Below are positions 55,483 to 64,000 of a stretch of 64,000 nt of DNA, in pieces. The stretch is from Rhabditophanes sp. KR3021 (taxonomy: Eukaryota; Nematoda; Chromadorea; Rhabditida; Alloionematidae): positions 8,122,001-8,186,000 of the forward strand of contig CAUJLY010000001.1 in assembly GCA_963281155.1 (NCBI GenBank). The letters run 5' to 3'. Below the pieces are notes generated by a model that worked only from the letters and a program-made list of their open reading frames with translations, was not told the DNA's origin and made no database searches. Position 1 is the first letter of the stretch; every line of letters begins with the position of its first letter. A program made the position numbers and the translations under genes.

Positions 55483-56539
55483 CTAATAGAAAGGTTTCAA
55501 TTGAAATTGAGTATTAGCCGGTCCATCAGAATCAGCATAAAGACAAGTCTTTTTCAAAGTATTTTCAAATTCATGCCTAGCTGTTTCATTGAAAGGATCG
55601 AGTTGGATAACTTTTTTGTAACAAGCACGTGCCTGGACGAATTTGTTGAGACTGGCAAAGGCAATGCCTTGCACGAGGTAGCATTTTGGATTTGAGTAAC
55701 CTGGGCAGCGGTGGCCTTCTTCGCAATCGTAGATACATTGTTTGTAATTTTTCATCTTTAGATGGCAGATGGCGCGAGAGATGTAGAATTGTTGGATGTT
55801 GGGGCAGATTTTGATGGAGTGGTCAAAGAATTGTAAGGCTTCGAAGTATTTTTCCCGGTCCCGGAAACTACAGCCTTGCCAGTGTTCGTCTTCCGCGTAT
55901 TCTTCTTGGTATTCCAGTAAAAGTTGGCTCCATTCTCTTTTCTTGACCGTGGTTAGAACTTCTTCCACTTGGAGAATAGCAAGTTCATATTTTTTGAGAT
56001 CTTTGAAGATAGAAGCCATAAACATCCGGATATTAGCTTTTACTAAACGAGGATTTCTGGTGTCATCAGCTATTTCAATTGCTTTCGAACATAAACTCAA
56101 ACATTCTTTATGCTTCCCTTCCCTTCCTAATGCATCTATCAAAACAATTATTTCATTTAAAGCAGCTTAACTTACTAATGTGCTGATAATACCGGTCCAA
56201 AATGACTTCCGTATCTTCATACCTCCCCTCATCCTCGTCACTACTAATGTTATTTTTATAATCCGCCATTCTTAGATATTTATGTCCAGATAAATCTTCT
56301 AAATAGTCCAAGCAGTTGTTATTTGTGTCCTTAAAAGTAGGTAATAGATAGTAGTCTAATTTAAAGTAAGTTAAAACACGATTGGTCCAAAGCTTGAAGT
56401 TGGAAAGAAAAAAAGTGGTGGTAGAGAAGGCTTTGACAATTAAGGCGAAGACTATGCCTATGATATAGGTAAAAAAGAATAACATGGTAATGAAGTCGAT
56501 ATTTGGAGTGTGATGGATGTACGTGTTGACTTGGTTCAT
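55483..56539 (-). CDS. Membrane-anchored TPR protein
   Basis: Exons complement(55483..56135,56176..56539), 338 residues. The N-terminus has one TM helix at about 14-37 (FITMLFFFTYIIGIVFALIV), then a linker with an acidic patch (SSDEDEGRYEDTE). From about 123 to the end there are TPR helices: NALGREGKHKECLSLCSKAI, KKYELAILQVEEVL, KYFEALQFFDHSIKICPN, MKNYKQCIYDCEEG and NKFVQARACYKKVIQLDP. The TPRs resemble those of DNAJC7/STI1-type chaperone adaptors, but no J domain is present. It may tether chaperones or a complex at a membrane (inference). The 40-base intron splits an Asn codon. Confidence 0.8.
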
Positions 56540-57243
56540 GTGCCAACACGAGATTGTTTTTGATGGGTTTGGAAAAAGTTAGCGATGCAAGAATGAAGGG
56601 TGGATTGTTCTTTTGTTGGTATGTGATGTAGCTTTGATCGTATGCTATTGTAAAGGTGTTGTCTGTGATTGTTGATACCTACTTTTCAATCATTTATATC
56701 TTCTTCTGTCGCAAATGGCAACAATTGATTGGGATTAAGGTATAGTAGCTGTAGTAATATGGAAAGTGGGTCTGTCTAGTAAATAGGTGTTCTTTAATGG
56801 TGTTTTTAGATGTTTAGTGGTATTTTAGATGTTTATTAATGTGAGTATACATATAGATAGTAATACGTTAATTATAGTTAAATGATAAATATGTAATTTT
56901 TTGGTATCAATAGACAACATATGGTTTGTTATGAATATGTATGTATGAATAATAGTGAATACAAACGACTGTGTCGACAGGATGTTTCATTCAAAATGGC
57001 ACATGATTTTTACAAAAAAACCGAAATTGAATCAATGATCCAACATAACATATTTTTACTTCCTAATCCAAAAACAAAATAACACCAAACAAATTTCACC
57101 AAATTTTATTAAAAGTACCGTCATTATCGTGCATACAAAAATAGATATAAATATAAAAATACGATATAATTATAAGAAAATTATAATGTACACAGATTAT
57201 TTTGATTTAGCTGAAATGCCGTTGATGTGGTTTCAATGTTACC
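56540..57243. other. Intergenic, no gene seen
   Basis: Upstream region of the TPR gene and 3' flank of STI1 (both minus strand). AT-rich, no supported feature. Confidence 0.45.
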
Positions 57244-58259
57244 TCATCTTTGTCCAACAACTCCAGCATCAATAAGTTTCATAATCTTAGCCATGATTTC
57301 AGGGTTTTTCATATGATCACGGGCAGCTGTAGGGTCTGTTGACATTTGTTGGAGGATAGCTTGCATGGCTGGGTCAGACAAGATCTTTTGAATTTCTGGG
57401 TCCTTGAGAGCTCTTTCTCTGGTCTCCTCTTCGGTGCCTGTAGCTTCTGAAGCGTATGATTTTGAGACTCCATCATTAGCTTCTTTGTTGTTAGGGTCAA
57501 GTTCAAGAGCTTGTTCATAAGCGTGACGAGCCTTTGATTTTTCTTTTAGACCAAGGTAAGCTGATCCTTTTCTGACGTAAGCCTTGATGGATTTGGGGTC
57601 GAGCTTGAGAGCTTCATCGCAATCGGAAATAACACGGGGGAATTCCATTAATTTAAGGTAAGCTGCGGATCTGTTGGAGTAAAGTACGGCGTTGTCTGGA
57701 TCTCTTTTGATAGCTTCGGTGTAGGCTTTAACGGCTTCTGGGAAGTTTCCTTCCTTGAAAGCTTTGTTTCCCTTTTGTTTTTGTTCCTCGGCAAGTTCTG
57801 GATTGATGTAGGCTTTTCTATCGGCTTCTTTGACTTCACTAATAATCTGCTTTTGCTTCTTGACTAACTCCGGGTCACGGAATTCAGATAGAGACTTCTC
57901 GATCCATTGAAGGGCTTCGTTAAGCTTGCCTTGTTTCCAGTAAGCATTTCCGGCGCGCGCCATTGGCTTGGCGAGTAATTTGTATTCAGCCCGATGTTCA
58001 CGGCCAACCTCAATTGCCTTCATGCAAACTTCAACACATTCATCATACTTTTGCTGTTCAAAGAAGACAGCTAAAAAATCAATTAAATTTAGTTTGTAAA
58101 ATGTGACAACTCACCGGCCTTATTTGTGTAGTAAACAATATTAGTACCATCCAATTCAATAGCTTCGTCGTAATGCTTTAAAGCATCTTCGAATTGTTTC
58201 TTCTTGTAAGATTCGTTTCCGAGGGTTTTACAAGCTTCAGCACCACTATTGTCAGACAT
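57244..58259 (-). CDS. sti-1: Stress-induced phosphoprotein 1 / Hsp70-Hsp90 organising protein (short nematode form)
   Basis: Exons complement(57244..58070,58115..58259), 323 residues. The protein begins directly with the TPR2A set ([51 protein letters not shown]), then TPR2B ([24 protein letters not shown].. [24 protein letters not shown]), and ends with the DP2 domain ([22 protein letters not shown].. [17 protein letters not shown]). The N-terminal TPR1-DP1 block of yeast and vertebrate STI1 is missing, as in C. elegans STI-1 of near-equal length. It links Hsp70 and Hsp90 client transfer. A perfect heat-shock element lies 100 bases upstream of the start. The intron is 44 bases. Confidence 0.96.
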
Positions 58260-58358
58260 CTTTTATATATCAACTAAAATACAAGGAGATAAATAAATGA
58301 AATGGTTTTATAAAAGATTAGTGTAAGGGTGGTAGTCATAACGTCTGTAACAAGCATT

Positions 58359-58371
58359 TTCTAGAACTTTC
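58359..58371. promoter_or_regulatory. Heat-shock element between STI1 and mRpL37
   Basis: TTCTAGAACTTTC is a perfect three-unit HSF-binding element (TTCnnGAAnnTTC), 100 bases upstream of the STI1 ATG. A further adjacent TTCGAAG inverted pair is at about 58380. STI1 genes are classic HSF-1 targets, so the element fits its neighbour. Confidence 0.85.
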
Positions 58372-58499
58372 TATCACTTTTTCGAAGAGTCGTTAAGATT
58401 GTGGGTTTCGTGGTAGGAGATTTGTGTTAATGGAGGTGAGGCCCGTCTAAATTTAGAGTTCTTATTCTTGTGCTTTGGCAAATTGCAAAAAGCCTGATC

Positions 58500-59820
58500 A
58501 TGGTTTTCCGAAAATACAAAGCTATCACACACTTCTCAAAAAACAATACGAGGATATTTAAAGATATTTTAAATGCTAAAAATGTCCGGAAACTACCTAA
58601 ATTTAGAGTTCCAGAGGCTTTAATTGGGACGGGTGTTAATATTGTTGATCCTAATGTTGTTAATTTGGATGGCCAACTAAAAAGCCCTACATCACAATTC
58701 GCGGACCTAAACAAAATGAACATTCCAAATCTACATGTAGAAGTAAGTCCAACCTAATCAAGCACAACATAATTTACTTTAGGAACACCCTCTGTACAAA
58801 GCCAAGTCTAGTCTAGTCTTTGAATCAACGGAGCCTTTTTCTGATGGAGTCGATCAAGCCTTGAACTTAAGTAATAGTGTCCAGGAAGCTCTTTGGCCAG
58901 ATGTGTACAATAAAGCTTTGGATGGGGTCGATTGGGGAACAGAAAAGAAGGAGTACGAGGAAGTCATTTTGACTGGAGAACGGTACGATCCAACTTTGGA
59001 AAAATTACCTCGTCGCTTCGATCCAGTTATCTTTTGGGTTGTTCATCCTAGGGTTCATGGAACTCCTGTTGTCAAGAGAGGAAACATCATCTTAGGAAAC
59101 CTCTATAGAAAAGTCCTTTTCTCCGCCGGTTCTGAGAGTCCCTTACAGAAGCTTAGATGTGATTGGGATGAACCGTTGTCTGGATGCTTGGATATACCTG
59201 GTGCTTTTGGAGGAAAATCGTTAGTTATGCGGGGTCAACCACACATGGTTTTGCAAGGAGATGGGGAGACGAAGGTATGGGCTGGGAGCAACAAGGTTCA
59301 GGAAACAGTAAACCGGGCTGTACCTGACATTTCGCCGATCAATCCGATTGGAGATCTTACAGAAAGTCACATCTACAACTTGGATTCTATCTTGGCTCGA
59401 TCTCGTTACAACCTTCATCTGAATACAGTCCTCACAACAATCGAAAGAGACCAGAAACATCCTTGGACTATCGAACAAAATGCCGCAAATTCTGTGATGA
59501 CTTGTTTTGGTGCTGCAGTTGCTCAAGCTTTTAGATCGAATGGGGATAACAAGAATGCCACAAGCATTGACCGAGTTGAAGAAAAGCTCAACGAATCACC
59601 CGTCATGGTAAAATCCGTCCAACTCTGCAACGGCAAATTAGACTTAGTAGCCTTCCAACTAAACTCCATCAAAATGAACAAATCAGGCGTCAAAAATATT
59701 GTCTGGCTCAAAAAAGCTCTTCCACTCTACACTCCTCTACCTTTCTGGCAAAACATGAATGAAGTCAAAGATCTCAACATGGAAACCATCAAGGAATTCG
59801 GGCGTTTGATTTTGTCCTAA
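58500..59820 (+). CDS. mrpl-37: Mitochondrial large ribosomal subunit protein mL37 (MRPL37)
   Basis: Exons join(58500..58742,58783..59820), 426 residues. The N-terminus is basic with a mitochondrial-targeting look (MVFRKYKAITHFSKNNTRIF). Family-like blocks include EEHPLYKAKS, GERYDPTLEKLPRRFDPVIFWVVHPR, HIYNLDSILARSRYNL, a central Ala-rich helix (NSVMTCFGAAVAQAF), SPVMVKSVQLCNGKLDLVAFQLN and VKNIVWLKKALPLY, similar in order to human MRPL37. The protein is specific to mitochondrial ribosomes. The intron is 40 bases. It is divergently paired with STI1, starts 240 bases apart. Gene name is by homology. Confidence 0.85.
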
Positions 59821-60028
59821 CCAAATTATCGCGTTGTTATAAATTTATTAGTTAAGTTGTGGTTTCGATTGACCTTATAATCAGAAATAGATGCCTTTTT
59901 AATATGAATAAATTTTTTAGTATATTGTTTTGTTTATGTGTCTTAAAATTAAAATTGTTACACACTTTAAAATATATATCCTCTTTATTTACAAAACAGA
60001 TTGTTAAATTTAAATGGCCCAAAACTAT

Positions 60029-61048
60029 TTACTTCTTACAGCATTGTGAATTTTGAGCACATGGCGAATAGTTTTGTGGACAGGAGCATGAATTTTGTTG
60101 TTGTTGTGGTTGAGCTTGGCACGAAATGACAATTGGGGCAGGAGTTTGAGCGTTGCATTGAGTGTTGCAGGCTGAATCGCATTGTGGAGCACAAACAGCT
60201 TGAGGAATTTGTTGTTGAGTACATTGGTTGTTGCAAGAGGTAGTACAACTTGGCATGCAGTCTTGTTGTGGTGGTTGAATTTGAGGTTGTTGTGGAGAAC
60301 AAACTGGTTCGCATTGGGCGGCGCATGAAGGTTGTGGAGGAGCTTGTTGTTGGCACTTGTTCTGACAGGTAGAACAGGAGTTCGAGGTCGTACCTTCAGT
60401 CGGTTGGATGTTGATGGTTATTTGTTGGGGTTGTTGAGGAGCTTGGCAATTTGATTGACAAGAGGATTGACATTGGCTTGGAGGTTGGGTGGCTTCGCAT
60501 TGGGATTGACATTGAGTTTGGCAGTTACACGTCTTGGTACATGAGCTTTGGCATGAGTTGGAGTTAGAGTTGCTGCAGGTGCTTTTGCATGCTGACTGAC
60601 AAGCGGCTTTTTGGAGTTGGATCATGAAGACTTGAGGAGCTTGAGTAGTTGCGGGCATTGAGAACTGGACACATGCTTGTCTGCAAGTGTTCCCACAAGT
60701 GTTTCCGCAGTTGTTGTTATTTTGGCATGAAGATTGGCACTTGTTTTGGCAAGTACTCATGCATTGTTGAAGGATGATAGGAGTAGGGGCTCTTTGACAT
60801 CCGCAATTGTTATTGGATTGAATTTGTTGGTTGCAATTGCAGGACATGCGCACGGGAGTAGCAAAAGTAATTCTAGGAGCCATTTGACATGAGCATTGTG
60901 GTGTCTTTCTTTGACATCCACATTGTCTCTTTTCCCTAGCAGGAGACATCTAAAAAGTTATTAATTTATAAAGATCCAATCTAATCACCTCAACAAATGC
61001 TCCCATGACCAAAGCCAAAATGATAACTGTAGAAAATATTCCCTTCAT
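60029..61048 (-). CDS. Secreted Cys/Gln-rich repeat protein (copy 2)
   Basis: Exons complement(60029..60949,60989..61048), 326 residues. Exon 1 (20 codons, MKGIFSTVIILALVMGAFVE) is a signal peptide and exon 2 starts with PAREKRQ, a furin-type RxKR site. The body repeats CxxxCxxxC blocks (CMSTCQNKCQSSC, CGNTCGNTCRQAC, CQSACKSTC, CAAQCEPVC, CMPSCTTSC, CAPQCDSACNTQC) separated by Gln/Pro/Thr-rich linkers and short hydrophobic strands (QVFMIQL, QITINI, APIVISC). The end is CPQNYSPCAQNSQCCKK, like CPQSYTPCNSGNSCCRR of copy 1 at 4.6 kb. Intron position and phase are identical to copy 1. Suggested cuticle or matrix protein (inference). Confidence 0.85.
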
Positions 61049-62318
61049 GATTGTTTCGAAATAGAAAGTAAAATGAATGATATATCTTGGTTGAAGTAAA
61101 GTTACCTTAAATACTAACTTCTTCTAAGATTAAACTCTTACGAAATAAAGAGGTATTAATTTTTCTCCTCCCTCATATTAAATCTTGTTTTTCCTATTTG
61201 CCTAAATAAAGTTTGGAATGGTATGTGTATTTAAAAAATGGGTAAGTATGATGGTTAGTCTTTTTCATGAGATAAGCTCCAACAAAAAAAGCGGGTAACA
61301 AAAAGAAGAGCATCACTGGTCAAGACAAAACTTGATAGGATGTTTGCTTTGAGGTGTGAGAAATTGATATCAATTCGGCTCGGTTCTAGTCAGTGGAGAT
61401 GATTATTATGTGGTAGTGAAACAATTAGAGAAAAATAAATAAATTTTATATCTTTTTTAAGCAAGCTGTAAGTAGATGAGTCGGTGGTATAAACTTGATT
61501 TTTTGATAAGATTATACCTGAAGAGAAGCTGGTATGTGGCTACTACAAAACGTTACTATTTATTTTTTAATATGTTTTGTATGAGCTTCTTGATACTTCA
61601 TAATTATTAGGTATTTGTTGTATGTGAAGAAGAATGCTGTTTGTAAATGATGATAATATTGTGTCTTCTTTGTAAATAATGATAATTATGTGACTCGTTT
61701 GTAAATAATGATAAAGATGATACAAATGTGTCTCGTTTGTGATATCCAGAAGGTGATGTTTTATTTGATTTCACTTTATTTTAGTTAAAGTTTATTTGCC
61801 AATTACCTACCAGAAATTGTCGTCATTTCTAAAAGCAAATGTAACTAGATTTAATGATGTCATTACACACCTTCTTAATTTGGCAATATCCAAATGATGC
61901 CATTGCCACCTTCAACTATGATGTCAACCAAATTAATAAATTTAAACTATGTTGAAAGAACACTATAATTATTAAATTTATTTTTGTGGCAAAAGGAACT
62001 TGCAACGAATGTGTGTGCGACATACATATTTTTTGTGAATATTCTCTACATCATTCCAGGCACACCTTCAATAATGTTAATTTATTGTGTATACACAAAT
62101 ATTAATAATTGAAAAGCTATTTTTGTTAATAGTCAATAATCTTTAACAATTAAGTTCATATTAGTAATGTAGGTTAAAAATACCTCTACATGTTTGACAA
62201 ACAATAAGTTGCCATGGAGATTTATTGTTCTTTAACGAAACTTTTATTCTTCTCATTTATTTTACAAGAAGTGGTTGTATCTAATTTAATCAATTTTTAA
62301 TATAATTTTGATTTTTAG
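61049..62318. other. Intergenic 1.3 kb with a degenerate tandem repeat
   Basis: No gene is supported. It contains the 29-bp-unit repeat at 61640-61735 and the promoter region of the Cys/Gln-rich gene (minus). Confidence 0.45.
61640..61735. repeat. Degenerate tandem repeat, unit about 29 bp
   Basis: Three units start TTTGTAAATAATGATAA (or close) and end GTGTCTTC, GTGACTCG or GTGTCTCG. They are 29, 29 and 38 bases long; the third has an extra 9-base segment. A truncated fourth unit follows. A small satellite without an obvious function. Confidence 0.8.
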
Positions 62319-62324
62319 GTTAGG

Positions 62325-62856
62325 ATGGGAAGTTGCGAAACAAATGGTGTTTTCATTTATCTAGAGGGACAGTTGATTAATGTTAACAAGTTCTTCTTTT
62401 TAAAGTCGGAACCTTTTAGGAGATTTTATGAGGGTAAGTACAATATTTGGGAAAAAGTAGAATTACTTTTTAGACTTTTATATAACTGGGATTATCACAG
62501 GACAAGAGAAATGCTTTCCTGCAAAAAACACTCAAGAACTAATTGAGTTGTCGAAGCATCACGAAAGTTGCGAGAAATGTTTATTTCAAGAATCTACCAA
62601 CCAAATAGTGACGTCTATCTTAGGGTTCTGTCCATTCCTAATTGAATATGCAAACAATTGCTCGTTCAGTCAAATCTTAGCTACTGCTGAAACTTGCCGT
62701 GTCGCCGAATATTCCCATTTATTCCGTTTCTTTGCTTGTACCTTACAACAAACAGTCTTGCCTGATGAAATTCCAATAATTGCTGACAAAATTAGAGTCA
62801 TTGCCGACAGCATAAAACAAGATCCTAATGCTGCAAATGGGTGTAATATGATTTAG
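62325..62856 (+). CDS. Hypothetical protein with several cysteines
   Basis: Exons join(62325..62433,62501..62856), 154 residues. The ATG lies 6 bases after a GATTTTTAG acceptor. The 67-base intron has a GTAAGT donor and TCACAG acceptor. Soluble and helical, without a signal peptide. About nine cysteines are spread along it (MGSCET, EKCFPA, ESCEKCLF, GFCPFL, NNCSFS, ETCRVA, FACTL, NGCNMI at the end). The C-terminus has a CNMI tail, which is not a canonical CaaX box. No family recognised. Confidence 0.68.
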
Positions 62857-63310
62857 TCTTAAAAGATTTTATAACTCCGAAAGCATTCATTTTTGTAAAG
62901 CATTGAACTCTTAATCTATTTTTATCTATAAAGAGCTAATCATAAGTCTTCTAAAAATAAACTTGCTAAAAAGGTATTGTATTCAAACGTTGGCCTTACA
63001 TATAACGACATGACCAAAATAATAAAAATTAAATGAATTAGATTGAACTTAAAAGTATAGTTATTTAAATGTCATTAAACTAGCAAAATTCGCTGCATCT
63101 CGTTATTAATTCTTATTTACATATAATATGATAAACTAAGAATATGTTTAATACGTCATTTGTTAATCTTGTATCAAATGCTTAATTTAAAAGTAAATAC
63201 AAACATTTACATAATAACTTTTATTAATAAATTAATACCAAATGTATAATTATAGAAGTTTGTTCTAAAAACATTTGTTATGATATAAAATGTAAATAAA
63301 TATCATTTAC
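62857..63310. other. Intergenic, no gene seen
   Basis: AT-rich spacer; 3' flank of the preceding gene. No supported frame. Confidence 0.4.
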
Positions 63311-63645
63311 CTCAATGTCCACAATCTTATTATGAACTTGATTGTTCAAAAGTTGTACGAAATTTTTACGCTGATTTCAAAACTATCACCGTGAAGTATG
63401 TATTGATAAAAAGCAACAAAATCAGTGCGGTAAATTGAATCACAGCTGAATTTGGCTAAAATATAGGAGATTAACAAGAATAAAATTAGCATGTAAACAT
63501 ACTTTTCTCCTTATCCATCATGAAAAGATTGGCAAAAAATGTCGAATGTCCACAGAGTAATACTCTTGATATTACCGTCTGGGAATGTTAATTCCGCATC
63601 AGCAAATGGATTGCCTTCAATGAGCATTCAATAATCAGGTAACAT
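63311..63645 (-). pseudogene. BTB-domain pseudogene, paralogue of the gene at 48391
   Basis: On the minus strand TTTTTAG and AAGCTTTGCA are followed by ATG TTA CCT GAT TAT TGA, the same opening as the gene at 48391 (MLPDYSMLIE) but with a stop at codon 6. It goes on NPFADAELTFPDGNIK and, in a shifted frame, VLLCGHSTFFANLFMMDKEK. After an intron comes FVAFYQYILHGDSFEI, matching FKIFYQYILEGDSFEI of the other copy, and finally HNKIVDIE before a GTAAAT donor-like site. The stop and frame breaks make it non-functional. Confidence 0.8.
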
Positions 63646-64000
63646 TGCAAAGCTTCTAAAAATAAAACGTTATTTAATTGAATATAGTTAAAATGGGAGG
63701 ATGGTGGTTGTCAATCTAAATATGGAACCTATTCGTGGTTTGATAAAAACTAACCATGCTAAAAATTTTAAAAGTACCTTCTTATATAGTATAAAAATCA
63801 TCCTTTTAATTGCTGGGGAAAAAGATACTCCTTTCATTAGTAGAGTAAAATGATGCTAAATTTAGTGTTTTTTAGTTGATTAATTGGTTCACCACTATTG
63901 CGATCCTCTAAACCATGTATAATATCTTCTTGTTGTGAAAGTTATTTGTTGAAAATCGATCATAAAGAGTCAATTATCATTCGCTAGTAAACACATACGC
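63646..64000. other. Window end, no gene seen
   Basis: AT-rich sequence upstream of the BTB pseudogene. No supported feature up to the end of the window. Confidence 0.35.

Overview
The window is AT-rich nuclear DNA from a nematode. Genes have several short introns, mostly 35-110 bp with GT..AG ends. TTTTCAG or TTTTTAG acceptors often lie 0-11 bases before an ATG, as expected for spliced-leader trans-splicing. The gene families are typical of nematodes: Srx and Sra/Sre-type chemoreceptors, transthyretin-like protein, IgGFc-binding-like secreted proteins, UDP-glycosyltransferases, and an STI1 lacking the first TPR block as in C. elegans. I cannot name the species. No virus, plasmid, CRISPR array, rRNA or convincing tRNA was seen.

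Left part (1-34.7 kb): an accessory, fast-evolving region. It holds the 3' end of a cathepsin-L-like protease, a small Cys-rich secreted protein, two IgGFc-binding-like proteins (1.9 and 25.8 kb), a Cys/Gln-rich secreted protein (4.6 kb), and two UGT loci (5.8 kb minus strand, 20.6 kb decayed). It also has an Srx-like receptor (7.9 kb), a TIMP (10.1 kb), Sra-like receptors at 11.2 and 19.3 kb with a deleted relic at 13.7 kb, and ENY2 (14.2 kb). Further along are a CDK (15.0 kb), MED17 (23.1 kb), a new repeat-containing membrane protein (27.8 kb), a transthyretin-like protein (30.0 kb) and an Ig-domain receptor (32.3 kb).

Middle (35-49 kb): Pellino E3 ligase with a 1.0 kb intron that holds decayed coding sequence, then 3.7 kb without genes. 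Next come small membrane and secreted proteins, a BTB-BACK-Kelch gene and a second BTB gene.

Right part (49-61 kb): a compact housekeeping block of RPA1 <-> RUVBL1 (head to head), TOM22, MTERF3, NDUFA2, a membrane-anchored TPR protein, STI1 <-> mRpL37 (head to head, with a perfect heat-shock element between them) and a second Cys/Gln-rich secreted protein. The last 3 kb has one unknown gene and a BTB pseudogene.

Several otherwise intact genes (UGT, Sra-like receptor, Ig receptor, BTB) each contain exactly one single-base frameshift, mostly in a homopolymer run. That suggests uncorrected long-read assembly errors as much as real pseudogenes. Exon coordinates below were worked out by hand from splice-site consensus, reading frame and comparison with paralogues or remembered family sequences.
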